Positions 31,101 to 44,481 of a stretch of DNA of 64,000 bases are shown here, piece by piece. The stretch is taken from positions 20,233,681-20,297,680 of the forward strand of contig NC_088786.1 of NCBI RefSeq assembly GCF_949628265.1, in the 5' to 3' direction. Source of the stretch: Cloeon dipterum (lineage: Eukaryota > Arthropoda > Insecta > Ephemeroptera > Baetidae). A program made the position numbers and the translations under genes. The notes beneath the pieces were generated by a model, which was not told the origin of the DNA, made no database searches, and saw only the letters and a program-made list of their open reading frames with translations. How positions within the stretch are numbered: position 1 is the first letter of the stretch; each line of letters begins with the position of its first letter.

Positions 31101-32039
31101 GTGTGTCCCAAATTTTGATTTTAAAAACCATTTTATTTCATCACCTAATTCGTAGCTGGTAATTTTTTCCTTAGAATTTTTGTTAAAGTTTCCGAATAAG
31201 CACATTAATTGAAGCTCCTGAAAATATTTCCATCCAACTAATTTAAATTGTCTGGCTAAGGTTTCAAACAAAAGCGAGACACTCTTGGCATGAGTCTTCA
31301 GATTTTGATAAAGTGGATGCCGTTATGTTAAACCTAAAAGTATCGGGTCAAAATATAAAGTAAAGAATACATAATGTTCGCTATTTCATAAGGGGCCTTA
31401 TTTTTTCATTTTTTAGCTTCGTCATGGTTAAATGTACAATTTTTGAGTCTTAATTAAAAGATTTAATTATTTTGTACAGTCGAACTTATCAATAATGACG
31501 AATTATATATAGGGGCTTTTTGGCTTTATTATTCAGCGCAGTGGCCATGTGAGTGCTAGAGAAAAAATAATGACAAATAAAAAAAGCTTATGATATTTTC
31601 AATTTAGAGATATTTTGGAAAAAAATTGCTGTCCACCAGCTTTCCAAATACCTGATTTTTCAAGGGCAAAAATTTGGCTTGATTTTTTAAAACAATCTTT
31701 TAGAAAAAAAACTCTGATACAAGCCGCTACATTTTTGCACGTGATTTCCCAGAGCACCTTCGCTGAAGTAAGAAAATTCACCTCGTTGTGCGCGTTGTGC
31801 ATATTATTCCAAAATGTAACGGTTTTTGAAATCTGACGAATTTTTAAGAAATTACGGCAGTTTAAAAGTTGTTTAAATTTTGACTTTTAAATTACAGACG
31901 CGTTGATCTAGTGTAGCATAATATATGACAGGAACTATACTCCTTTTGGCAAATTGTCTTTTTTATCAAAAAATATACATTGAATGTTTGCGAAAATCAC
32001 TATAATTTTCGGCAATATTTTTGCTATTTCAAAGCAAAT

Positions 32040-32372
32040 ATTGACTCACTTTTAAACAAAACGGCATTTCAAATTTTAAAATTCATTTTAAATCAGTCTG
32101 AACCAATTCATAGACAAATCTGGATTTCATTCTCGTCTACGCTGAGGGCTTTTTTAAAGAATCTAGATTTAGCACATTCCAACTTGTTAAGATCATTCAG
32201 AGATAAATGAGACCAAATTGCTTCTATACCATACGAAGCTACAGGAGAAATTGCCAAGTTAAATAACTTTTTTGCAGTGGAAATAGACGATTTTGAAAGG
32301 TTTTTAATTTTAGATGTTGCAAAAATTGACGCTTTAACTCTCTTATCCAGATGATTTGAAAAGCAAGTTCCA
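32040..32372 (-). mobile_element. Degenerate non-LTR retrotransposon relic (reverse-transcriptase C-terminal region)
   Basis: On the minus strand, 32371-32108 reads open for 87 codons and contains SNHLDKRVKASIF, KLFNLAISPVASYGIEAIW and LNDLNKLECAKSRFFKKALS. This is the pattern found after the RT domain of LINE elements (ALKLFNxxxxPVxxYGxxxW...LExxxxRFxKxxLG). After the stop, similarity continues in another frame (YELVQTD), so at least one frameshift or stop has accumulated. No RT catalytic motif, endonuclease or poly(A) tail was found nearby. It is a dead 5'-truncated fragment. Confidence 0.65.
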
Positions 32373-35300
32373 GAAAATAAAATTAAAATAAAATTTTTAA
32401 ATTATACATGGATTAGCTTCTATTATCTATTCATACTGCTCGTAATTTTCTGCAATTTTTCTCCTCGTGTGTGGCCTGATAATGCCATCGGTGTGATTCC
32501 GTTGAAATAGTTTTACGCCAGAGTATCTGCGAGCTAATTTGCATGATTAACGAGAGCCAGTTTGGGTCTGGCGAGCAAGGCAAGTTATTTAGATAGCCGT
32601 GCGCGCGCGCCCGTAATTTAAGGTCACCTGGAGAAACGCAATTTTCCGAGCGGCGTACAGACCATTAATATATTACGCGCGCGTGTGCATGTAGCTACTC
32701 GTAGTACGAACGAACGTACAACACGACGCGGTGGCGCATAAAATAATAATGCTTATTACAGCTCTTCCTGCCACTGCAGCGTGGATAACTAGACATTTAA
32801 AAATGTGCCGACCCACGCCAACTGTCCGCGAAGGGCAGCGGCAGCGGCGTAAATTTACTCCTCTCCAAAGATAGCTGGAGGCTTGGGGGCGTAAATTAAA
32901 ATTTGTACGCTGCTCTGTACTTTTGATGTCATTGTAATCAGTCACTCAACCTGAATTAATTTCAATAGCGGCGGTGTACAACTGACTAATTTAGTAAGGT
33001 TTTTCTGAGCTTCTCTTTGAAGATTTATATATTCATATATATACACTGATAAGAAGATGAGTAGCAGTTAATTTGAATTGATTAAAAACCAGCAAATCGG
33101 AATTTTTCTAAAAAAGAAAAGCTGAAAATGTCGAGATGTACAGTAAACTTGTGGAAAATCCTTTTTACATTTGCTGGAAACAATACTCTTTAAAATTAAG
33201 GAAAGGGATATAAAATATTCCTTAGAAAAATGGTTACAAAGTTTGCATGCTAATCAATCGGTGAGCACCGTCTCCTTTTTGAGTATCACGATATATTTGC
33301 CAAAAGGTCAATTTACATCATGAATCGCACACGGTTTAGCAAAAAATGATTGACAAAAACCGTTAATCTTTCAAGAAATGTGGCAAATTCTGAAATTTAA
33401 AATTGTTCCTCGGTTCTGAAGCACATTTCAGAGATAAAATGTTGCTAAATTACACAAATAAAGATATCAATGAATCACTTGCTTTAGGCACCACTGTAAA
33501 TGTTCTTAATTGTCGGCCTGTTAAGTTCCAATTGAATTTGTCAGGATGGAGGAAACAAACCGATTTTTACCCTGTCGAAAAATCCCATAAATATACCGCA
33601 AAGTAAAATATAATTTAAATTAATTAATATAAAGAGAGAGCAATAACAACAATTTGCAAAGTAATCTTATTATTAGGCAATACTTTTGTTTTTAAAGCTA
33701 ATTGAAAAAGTTGAAAATTGTAGGGTAGATTTAAGAGTTTTAATAACAAAACGAGACAAAACTAATGATTTCATGATCATTTAAACGGAATAATATGGCT
33801 TCGTAAGTCCAAATACTTTGATTGTGACCAATATATTACTTTTGAAAACAACTTTTCCATCGGGGGAAATTGACTTTTTGTGTAAAAAAAAACAATGTAT
33901 AAACTCTCAAGTTACCTCAAAACAAAGCGCGCACGTTTGGTGTGCAAATTTCCCACTGGAGTGCTTCTAAACTTGAGACAAACAAAAGCATCTAAATGCC
34001 GACAAAACTGAGTGAGCTCTTCTTATACAATGCTCCTTTTTATGCCTTTAAATCGCAGAATGACCTAGTTGCGACGGGAGATTTGCATGCCGCGCTTTTT
34101 GCACAATGGATAGAGAGAATAAGAGTCGGAGCATTTTACTTTTAAAAGTACATAGAAGCAAACATTCGCTCAATCACTCTCCTACTCGGTAGCGAAATCG
34201 GAGAGCGCGCTGAGTGCTTTTGCAAAGGCACAAAGAGCCGATGACTGGGCAGCGAAAAGCGAAGAGGGTTAAATTTCCAAAAGGAGAGAGTCTGTTGATT
34301 GCACACACGTTGTACATGTGACAATTGCCAGGAAAAAAGCCAGCGAGTCGGCGGCGAAGTAAATGTAATCTCACTGGTACACATTTGACATCGGGATTAG
34401 CGCGGCAAAAAGCGGCCCTGAACCTTCCCTCGTTCTCTTTCTCTCTGCGCCGGTTTGAGAGCGTGCATTTATTTTCCATCCGACGGAGCGGCAAGCGCGG
34501 CCGCCTCGAGGATCAAAAATTCTTTTGTCATAACTGTGCCTCGCGGAGAGAGTCCTCGAGGAAACCAAAAGCACAACTCGAGTGCCACCGCAACAGCCAA
34601 GAGAGCAGACCAAGAGATTTGCAACTGCGCAAAAAGAGACGAACACGACCACGCCACGCACACACACACACACAAAGCCGAACCGAAACTTGCTCGCAGC
34701 TCTCTATCTAAACAGCTAGATCTAAACTCTATTAACTTTTTATTTCATACAAAAACACATATTTTTTATTCCTGCGTAGTAAATAGTCGGACTTGTTTGA
34801 AAATTGAAACTTTTTAGTTTATTTATTTTTTAAACATCCCTAATTTTTTTCAGGGATGTGCAAATGCAAGTCCGATTATCGATTACTTTTTCTGTGAAAG
34901 AGATATTCAGGCAAGCAAATCACGAGTGTTTAAATTTTTTGACGAATTTTTAAAACAGATAGTTTTTGAAAAATCAGTAATTAATTTTTGACGCCGAATA
35001 AAAAAATCGAGTTTTCAAGAGTAAATATTTTTAAGCATCCTAAATGTTGAGAGAAAAACAAAATGACTAAATAATCTTTCATCGTGCGTTCCACTTGAGA
35101 CTTGAACCTATATTTTTCTTCAATTCGATTTACTTTTACGACACAGTTTTTATTCAGATAATCGGAAAGGAAAGCTTTCAAATGTTTGTGAGCTCTAAAA
35201 AAAGTGAAGCAGAATGGCTTGAAAGGAAGAGAGAAAGGAGACGCACTCCGAGTGAGTATATTTTTCAATCGTCCTGAGTAAATAAGTCGTAAATTCAGAT

Positions 35301-36405
35301 TACTCACGTGCGTCTGTGCAGCCAGGCTGGTACTCCTCCGCCGCAAATGTCAAAGTCGTCTCTTAAAAGAACATTTTGATCAAGCACAGATCAAGTGATG
35401 CTCTCTTACAAAGTCCTATTCCAATCATACCATGCTCAGTTTACTCAATGAATCGCAATTATAGCAGAGAGTGGCAATGGAATGTGACTGTGTTGAAGTG
35501 GAAATAAGAAAGCACTTTGAATATGATTCAAAAATTTTTTAGATCACTAGAACAAATTTTTATTTAGCCAAAATAGAGCTTTACTCAATGAAAACTTTTT
35601 AAAAAAGGTTAAACTCTACTACAAAAGCCATTCATATCTACACGCGATTTTCCCAGACTATTATCTGCTGGAAAATTTGGGAAACAATCGCGAACAATTA
35701 TGAAAATCGCACATCATTCGATTCGTCTCGCTGAACAGATTTCAGATAATTTAAGTTACTTAAATGAGATCAATTTTAAATATATTATTTAAATTTTCTC
35801 AAAATTTTGATCGAGGCGTGGATCTAGCAAAGCAAATATAATGGATACCATTCCCGTGGAAAATTGTCATATTTTTTTTAAAAAACTAACTTGTTTTCGG
35901 TTGTAAAAGAAAAATTCATTGATCTTTTCCTCATTTCCTAATTTGAATGAAATTTTGTCAGGTATGCAACCTGCCCGACAGAAAAGTTGCGCGTGATGCA
36001 TAAATTCGAATTTTATCCATGCCAAGCTCTCATTGTCAGCTTTCGCAGTCGACCAAATTCTCTCGAATTTATTATACAATAATCAAATATTCAGCGGCCA
36101 CGGGTGATTCACCACCGAGCGAGGCACGTTGTTGACACGGCGGTGACGGCGAAGTGCGACCGAGGTGTTGTTAGAGGGGCCAATCCTATTGTTACAAGAA
36201 CCGCTCGGGAGGGTGTGTGTGTGTTTACTTCAACTTGCGGAAAGGTCAGCCCCTTTATCTTACTCGGGCTGCAGCAGCCGAGCCGAGAAATGCTTGGGCA
36301 CCGGGGAGTAAGAGGCACGGCAACTTGATATTTGAGAAGAATGATGATCGCTCTTTCTCTCTCGTCTTTGTATTTTCGCACACTGCTCGCAAACAGCAGA
36401 CCTTT

Positions 36406-36413
36406 TGACGTCA
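36406..36413. promoter_or_regulatory. Palindromic CRE-like site
   Basis: A full TGACGTCA octamer, the consensus site for CREB/ATF-type bZIP factors, lies inside a GC-richer islet. A single octamer can occur by chance in 64 kb, so this is weak evidence. Confidence 0.25.
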
Positions 36414-38555
36414 GTCGAAGATGAGAAGCTGTTCTCTCTGCTGGCGTGCAGTGCGAAATTCGAGATAAGCCGCCAAGGACGGCCGTTTTTGCACTCTTGG
36501 TTTGTTTTGAGAGCGCACGACCGCACGCGACACGCTTCCGCCACCGGAATGGAGAGCATTATTTGGCATAAATTCAGCGCAGCGCATAAAAACATTGAGT
36601 GGCGCATAATGATTTGAAGCTATGCCGCAGCTTGATCAAAATTCATCCTCAAAATCTTGGCAAGAGATCCTTGCCAGACGCAGAATGGTGCATCTCTGCC
36701 TCAGATAAAACTGTTTGTCGAGCATTTAACAAGTTTCCTTTTCCTCCTCTCGTCTGCCAAATCAGGCGAAATGGCCCATTGCAGGGTTCGCTCAATTTTC
36801 CGTCCGGGTTTTTCCAGACAATGGATTTTTTGTGTATTGTATTTACTAAAAACTTTGTCAAATTAACGAAAAGTGTGCTGGGTCAAAGGTTTACAGGGGT
36901 ACAAATCTTGCCTAATGGACCACAAAAATTACCTTATCGCGTTTTTAACGTCATGATAACTTGTTGTAGCCACTGAAAAATATATGAAAATTATTAATTA
37001 ATTAGGAATGAACAAAAATAATCAATTTTTTCTCAAAATACTCATTTATTTATTAATCGTTTTAAGGATGATAAACGGTTTCTCATAGTTCAACATTTGA
37101 ATTATTTTGCTAAGTGCTATCAGTGAAATAACCACTTGTTTCTTTTCCACTCAAAACGCTATAAATAATCGATTTGCACTCTAGGTAATTCAACGTTACA
37201 TTCTTTTAAAAAATATAAGACCCTTTGGAAATTAAAACATACATCTTTAAAAAATATTATGGAGCACTTTTTGGTAATTTTTCCGCTTATGAATTTTTTG
37301 GGCTTCTCTTGTAAGGCTCAGGCTGCTTAATTTAAATTATTAAAAAGGGTTCAAGTTTCTCTCTTGGAGAAATTTTATAATAATTACCTCTTGCAAAATA
37401 GTGGTCTTTTTAATTTTATAGGTCTAAAAACAGTTTTAAGAAGAGAATAACTGTCATTGGTCCACCCCTTTAGCCATATCCTGCGATTGAGTGTTCACCC
37501 TGCTCAAATAAGCGCCAAACACGACATGGATCGCGCCTTCTCGCAAAACAAACACCGCGTGGGCCGGGACGAAAGGGCAAGGGTGTTTCTTTCGGGCAGG
37601 CCTCTAATGCATGTTGACATTTGACCTGCGTTGTTTGTGTTGCGAGGGCGGGAGGCGCGGAGGGCGAAAAACGGGGCCAGCAGGTTGAGCGGCGCCGGCC
37701 GACGACGGGGCGCCAGTTGCCAAGACGACCATTCAATCACGCGCTGCTCTGTTTTATCGCCAACTCGGCCTGCCAGCCTTAATTGCCAGCTGCGTCGAGC
37801 ATAATTATCGGCATAATTAATGACGCGCGTGTGTGTGTGCTTTCCGCTAATGAGAGCGCTTTCAACGTGAAACGCGAAACAGGCGCCTCACTCCTTTGTT
37901 TATTTATACCAGCGCCGTGCTGAGTTACGAGAGTTTAATATGTACTCTATCGCCACCTCATTATCATTTCCACAAAAAAATTACATGGCAAAATAATGAA
38001 GTGCATGCATTTTTATATCAAATGCATACACATGGGATTTTTCAAACAATGAAACAAATATGGAGGGTGAAAATAATGAAAAAGAATTGTTAAAAATTTC
38101 ACGAAGGAAAATTTATGCATAGGAAATAAACTCTATTTGCGGCTTTGCGAAACCAGGATCTAATGGAAAAGGAAAATAATAACTGTACTGCATCTATAGC
38201 TGTTTCGCAGCAATCTCAGCTCCTCAGGAGAAGTTTTAATTAATAGTCTGATTTTATATTTTATGGGAAGGACAATCACTTATTCGCAACTAAGGAAGCG
38301 TTCTTCATTTTTTCCCTCTTCAATTCAGTATTTGCGTAGGCGATTTAGTGTTCAAAGCTTTCTTTTGATGTGCTGACAACGGAATTCAGGCCAGCCAGTT
38401 GCCAAAGAAATGTCATCATAATACGTTTCTACGGTGATTGACTGATCTGATTTTTGGTATGAGCACATAAATAGAAATTGTTTTTAGAGCAGAATTCACA
38501 GCAGCAGGATTGAGTCTGAAATCGTAGCGGAAGTGCTTTAAAATCGTAAATATAC

Positions 38556-38573
38556 GGTGGCGCCATCTGTTAG
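38556..38573 (-). promoter_or_regulatory. CTCF-like motif
   Basis: The plus strand reads GGTGGCGCCATCTGTTAG. Its reverse complement CTAACAGATGGCGCCACC resembles the CTCF consensus (CCACCAGAGGGCGC type), which is well conserved between insects and vertebrates. It lies in the middle of the long non-coding spacer. Confidence 0.3.
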
Positions 38574-41153
38574 TGGTTTTGAATAGGGCTTTTGCAAATG
38601 GTACATTGGTTCCCTTGAATACACGCCCGTCCTTTTTTATTAATCTATGTAGTAATTTTGTATTTTTGCTGTAAATAATGTAAAAGTCATTAGTGTTACA
38701 ATATTTTGCTGCATTAGTGTTTATTATTTAGGCTGCAAAAGACAAAATTTAAAAAAAATCAAAGTCACAAAAGCTATAAACATATTGGATTTTTGACACT
38801 CAATATTGTGTATACGCAGAGCAAGCATGCATGATCGTTTGCGTTTGCACGTTCTTTTAGAATGCGTGATTTGGCCCCATAAATCGGCGTTTTAATAAAG
38901 ACCTCGGAACAAGGGGTAAGTGGCCCGGCCCTTGACTGAGCTCCTTTGCGGTGTTATTGGCACTCAATATTTAACAAACTTTGCTGGCGAAAATTTACTT
39001 TTTCCTGCTGAAATTTGAGGCCTCTAAATAAAGGAAAATGAGTCTTCCTCTTCACCAACAATTTATTATATCCAAAGATGAATGCTGGAAAGGATTAATG
39101 ACATAAGTTAAATTCATGTAGTTGATTTTACAATAGTTTTATTCCATATAGGCAAATAACAAGGCAGGAGTGCTGGAAGACTCACAGAATGAAAATATTG
39201 TGAAAGAAAAATAATGTACTGCAGATTTTTCAGCAGTACCTTATCTCCAAAACAAAATTCATAGCCACATAGTATTAGCTGCAGATATATTTGAATCGTT
39301 GGAAACGTCCGCCTGCACTCAACTCTTAATAGCGCAAAAGAAATAAGAGCAACGAAAATCTTGACAACGCCGCAACTCGCTACTGCCTGTGATAAAAATT
39401 ATCTCTAACAACAATTCAGTAGGATTTTAGATTGTTGGTAGAGATTGTCTTTACAAGAAATGTAAAAAAATAACCATCACTTTCTTGTCCCGTGCCTTTG
39501 AAAAAAATTACGCCTTCAGGAAGCACTCGAAATGAATGCTATTTTTATATTTTTGCTTTTAATCATCAATTCAGACATAGAATCCAAGTTTTTGTAGCTT
39601 TCTTACTTTCTAAAAACATTGTGCGCAGTGGTACTTCTGCAGGAACATCACTTCAATTGTAAAAACCTCTGGAGAGGTCTGCGTCGTTTTGGTCGACTCA
39701 ATAAAATGTGATTGCACACTCTGAGTAAAATTTTATTGTTGTGGTCCAATTTTTACGAAATCTTGCCACAATGGCGGTGGCATGAAGCGATGGTGCTTTC
39801 CCGCGAGAGGCAAACTCTGTTTGAATGTAGTCAGAGAAACAGAGAGCACTCTTTTTGGCACTCATTTAGGTCCTAGAATCCCTCGGGAGACGTGTGCACC
39901 TCCCGGAGTCAAGCCGGGAATATTATCGTTTTGCCAGCCGCTCCTCTATCGATCCAATTTATTTTTGCGCAACATTCACATATCTCTTCATCCTCGCATG
40001 AAATCCCTCGGAAAAATTTAATTTGCCGCAAATCAGAGGAGGCCAAAAAGAAAATAACTCGATTTGGTTGCGTCCTCACACACGAAAGCCCGAAACTTTG
40101 CTCTTCGCAGTGGGAGACGGTTGGAAAATATCTTCAATCAATTTGTTAACTCGTGGAGATTAATGAATTGGCTGCAGATAACATCACTAATGGCCACCGC
40201 CCTTGCCACTCTGCTCCCGTTCCCACACAGCGGAACAAAAAGCCTCTAATCCAATAAGCAACGCTATCAGACCTAGATTTTTGCGCACACGTTTCTCCCC
40301 ACTCGCGCGACGACTGGCCTTCGTGTTTATTTTTCATGTTCGCCTGCAACGCGAGTGGCGAAAGATATAAATTCTCCACGTTAATGGGATTTGCTTGAAA
40401 AATGCGCCAATTAAGGCCGGAATTTCGTGAGAGCGTGCACGGTCCAATGAAATTGAAATAATTTACGGAAGAGGGCCGTGAAGAAAAAAATCTTTGCTAG
40501 CCGCTAATTACCGTGTTTTATTAATCCGAGACGTTGCGTGCCGAGTTATTTTTTCAGGGCAGTTACTAATTTAATAATTTCTCCTTAAGAAAGTGAAGGA
40601 CGTGTTAAAACGAGTGCAACCGCGTGTAATAAATAGCGTATAGATTACGTAATTTTGTAAAACATGAAATTTCTGGTTGTTTTGAAATCTACCCACACTG
40701 ACAAGGAAACTCTTACGATTCGATGATTTAGTTTTTGGCTGAACCATTGAACCCGTGTAGCCTTTCTTGATGCAAATTTCCAATTTTTTACTTGTCGAAA
40801 AATTGGAATTCTTGTTAATTTAAAATGTAAAAATTAAAATTTCTCTATTTTTTCTAATGAAAAATATGGACCAGGTAATCCGCTCAGAACCTTTTGAACA
40901 TTTACCTCAAACCATTCATGAGCAGTTAGCCAATTTCCCTGCTAAAATCTAGGGCTTTTACCAGAAGGTAAAATTGAATCACGATTTCAATTAAAATTAA
41001 AACGTCGAATGCTAAGAGTTGTGTTTCATCCAATTACGAAACTGCCGCAGCGCGGATCCTGCCGCCATTCCTGCAAGCCCATTCACCCTCTCACTCGTTC
41101 CCCAGGCACGAAAGATGCTCTCTCACGCGGCTAAAATAATGGCACAAACCCAA

Positions 41154-41166
41154 TATATATAAAAAA
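41154..41166 (+). promoter_or_regulatory. Possible TATA box upstream of the plus-strand PPxY gene
   Basis: TATATATAAAAAA is followed by a GC-rich, pyrimidine-rich 250-base stretch. A start site near 41190 would give a leader running into ATG at 41446-41448, directly followed by GTGTGT, a possible donor. This is a plausible first exon for the gene at 42834 but is not proven. Confidence 0.25.
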
Positions 41167-42833
41167 GCGCTGCTTCCTCGTCGACCTTCTTCTCGCCTGT
41201 CAGCCGGGCGCGCGCACGACTTTTCAGCCAGCGCCAAATAATTAAAGTCGAGTGTCAAACTCGCAGCTTCCTCTTCTCTTCGTCTCGAATCAGAAAAGTT
41301 TCGAGAGGAGCACAAGCACACGCAGGCTGCGAGTAGGCGGCGCGCATTAGCGAAATGAATTCGCGCTGCCGTGCAGTGGCGTGACTCCGGAACTGACTGA
41401 CTTGCTGAGAGTTCACACCTCACCAGAAGCACACTGCCGACTAGAATGGTGTGTTATTCCGAGTGCGTGCTCATTAGTCTGCCAAGCTCTTAACTCTCAT
41501 TTCGAACTTTGAAACTGGAAATTCCGAGATTGCATCGCTGCTTGACTAATTCCAGAACTGACTATTTTGGTGCTCATTGCTATAGGACTGTATTTTACAC
41601 GGTTTCTAGGCAAAATGGTTGAATATTTTTAGAATGTTTTATGTAGCAAAAAAGTCGGACTTGCAATGTGGACAAATATGCCGTTTTCACCTCGTATTCG
41701 ATATTATTTGAATGAATGAATTATTTTATTAAACACAAAATTGTAAATAACAGACATTATATATTGAAGAACCATAAAAGCAGACGTTCACATAAAGTTA
41801 CATTATTTTTATCACGGTAGAATGCAATAGGCAAATCGAAGCGTTGATACAATATCAGCTATTCGTCTTAATTGTTTGATTTTACAAATTAAAAAGTGGA
41901 AGGTATGAGGCAGGCTCAATCAATCAGATCAATTCGTGCGCTCTCTTTGTTAGATGAATTTTATTGCATCGTTTGTAGCACAATTCACACGCTATGGAGG
42001 CTTTAAATGACATCTTTTGAGTGAAATCTTCATTTTCATCCGTTTTTAAGAAATTTACATGGAGTGCGTGTTTAAATGAAATTAAAAATTGAATTTTTCA
42101 ATTATTTAAAAATATTCAAATTTAAAAAAGGCAAGTGTTTTTATATTTTAAACGATATTTGATTCAAAAAATTTCAAAAACACTTTTCAATTTCTAACGA
42201 GACGATTGCAACATTTAATTTTCTTTTTCAAAGAATGGAAAAAAGTTTAAAATTTTGAAATTTAACTGTTTTTTATTTACACTAAACTTATTACTTTTTT
42301 AAACTAAAAACTTATTGAGCTAGAAAATTCGGGCTGAAATTTAGAAATTCGGAGGTAAATTTCTTACGTACAAAAATTTACATTATTTGTTTTGAATTTT
42401 TAGCCTTTTTTAGACGGTTTATAGACGATCTTTAGTGGGGACTAAATGATTCTTCCTCACATGATGATCCCGTGGCAATTGGGAGCTCAGAAATAAATTT
42501 ATGTTTGATCGGTTTTTCAATGAAATCAGTTTATTCATTTGCGAAAGAAGTTTTGATGCTATTTTTAGACCTGTGTTGGAAAGAATATGCTGTTACTTTT
42601 CTAAATTTTCATATAAATCACGCCTAGCTCTTTTTGGTGGTAATTAAAAATAAATATAAAATAAATAAACTCATTTGGTTCTGGAAATACAAATAACATT
42701 ATTTACGAAATTATTTACTAAGATTAAGTTCCTGCCGCCGCATGCGAGAGCGAGGATTTCTATTTTGCAATCGATAAAATGCGCTCGCTAACAAACTAAC
42801 TAACTAAAGCGTGGTGTAATTATTGCTCTGCAG

Positions 42834-44481
42834 CAGTGGCATGCCGCCAGGTTTCCAGTGGCACCCCTGAGGCTCAGCATGCCCGACACGGCCTCCAATG
42901 GAGCCCCCTACTCCGCCTCCCAGCAGCAGCAGCAGCAGCCGCCCCCGCTCACCAGGCGGAGGAGCAACGTGCCGCCCCAGCTGCCCCTCAGCCCAAGCGC
43001 TGACCTTCCCAAGACCACTATGCCAGTGTCCTCGTCGCCGCCACCCTCTTACGAAGACGTTCTAGCAGAGGTAGGCTACAATTGCCTCGAGTGAATCAAA
43101 TTTGGTTTATTTTCAACTAGATTCATGATGACCAAAATTATCATTTCTATTCATCTAAAAAGACAATAATTATGTAAACCAATTAAATAGGTGATTTTGT
43201 AAGGAACATCGTTTTATTATTATAATTTTTGTTAAAAAAAATCGTGAAATAGTATAGTTTTCAGATTCATTTGAGGAAAATATACGGCATTTCAATTCAA
43301 TGTACAAAAAGGGCGTCATTTTAGGATTTTTCAGGAAATTTAATATTTTAGTTTTGTTAACTCGTTTAGTAGTTAGTTATAGTTTAAATTGGAGAGTGCC
43401 TCATTTATTTATCATAGTAATATGTCAACCTATATTATTCAAACTAAAATGTATTATAAAAAAACACTCGATTGTAAGCCTGAAATTTAAAAAAAAAAGA
43501 GTGAAACTAGCAAAATAAACGGAAAATTTGTCTAGTTTGTGCTAGAAGAAAACATTTTATGTTTGGGCAGTTTATTTTTTACTGTCAAAAGGCACAAACC
43601 AACACAACTTGATCTTGGTCCTACCTTTTAAAAAATTTGAATTTAGAAACAATATAGCAGTTGCACACATTTTAAGAATTTTAACAACCGTGTTTAAAAA
43701 CTAAAACAATATTCTATTCACATCTTAACAATCTTCTAAGATAAAATTGCAAAAAATTAAGAGGAATCATGATTTCAGAACCGTTTGGTGGCGGCAAGGG
43801 AGGCAGCAGCGGCCGCCAGTGCGTCGGCGGAGGCGTGCGGATGCTCCGAGCAGGCGAGAAGCAGCAGTACAGAGAAGCCCGTGCCCACCGTGGGTCGCAC
43901 CGGCCCTTTGCAGATTCAGCACAAATCGAGCAAGGCACTCTACAGAGCCGTGGCTGCCCAGTGGGGTCTTACTTGCAAGATGAGTGACAAGTGTCGCTGC
44001 CTCGATTGCCAGGTTTGATTAACTATTTTTTCCGCAGCAAAGTTTTAACGAATTAATTATTTTTGTTTAAAATTCCAAAAGATTTCTATTGAAATTACCT
44101 GCATATTTTACTTTTAAATTTAATTAGGAATGCCATTTGAATGGCCCGCTTTATTTTTTGCAATCAGACAACAGAGATAAAACCATAAAATGGATTAAGA
44201 CTGATCTCCGCGCATCTGGATTTATCCTCTTAATTAAAATTGCATAGGAGCTGCTTTGCTAAATCCAAATATTCCCATGTAAAATATCTGATTACCTTTA
44301 TCTCATTATCATTGCTAGTACAAAGAAATCTGAACTAAAAGTTTTGTGGTTGCAGGGTCGTTATTTCGACTGCGAATTTGAGCAGAGCGAGCAGGAGAAG
44401 ACGGACGGCGGACTGGGGGCTAGCACCCCGATGTTCATATCCGACGTGATGGGTGGCTCTATCGGCTGCACACTACTCTAG
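42834..44481 (+). CDS. Unrecognised PPxY protein with conserved C-terminal cysteine motif (5' end unresolved)
   Basis: Three phase-0 exons, 42834-43070, 43779-44012 and 44356-44481 (TAG), encode about 198 residues of the C-terminal part. The first exon is Gln/Pro/Ser-rich (QQQQQQPPPL) and ends with SSPPPSYEDVLAE, a PPSY motif of the kind bound by WW domains of NEDD4-family ubiquitin ligases. The second is Ala/Ser-rich and ends SKALYRAVAAQWGLTCKMSD then KCRCLDCQ. The last begins GRYFDCEFE and ends GCTLL. The last two exons are paralogous to those of the minus-strand gene at 48038-53477. The acceptor at 42834 has a good pyrimidine tract, so an upstream exon is expected. A candidate is the lone ATG at 41446. 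An internal ATG (42879-42881 region, MPDTAS) could start a shorter form. Function not recognised. It may act as a membrane or cytoplasmic adaptor. Confidence 0.7.

Larger units (their letters stand above)
32400..41040. other. Large non-coding spacer upstream of the plus-strand PPxY gene
   Basis: No supported coding exon on either strand. GC-richer islets occur near 32560-32900, 34000-34720 (with (CA)n at about 34657-34674), 36080-36620 and 37480-37900 (with a GT tract). Between them the sequence is AT-rich. Their spacing and the long distance to the next coding exon suggest distal regulatory sequence or 5' untranslated exons, but nothing is diagnostic. Confidence 0.35.

Noticed and set aside
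34142-34817. Several open frames of 68-128 residues on both strands
   Set aside because: They overlap each other, contain CA-repeat-derived His/Thr runs and match no family. Treated as non-coding GC-rich islet.
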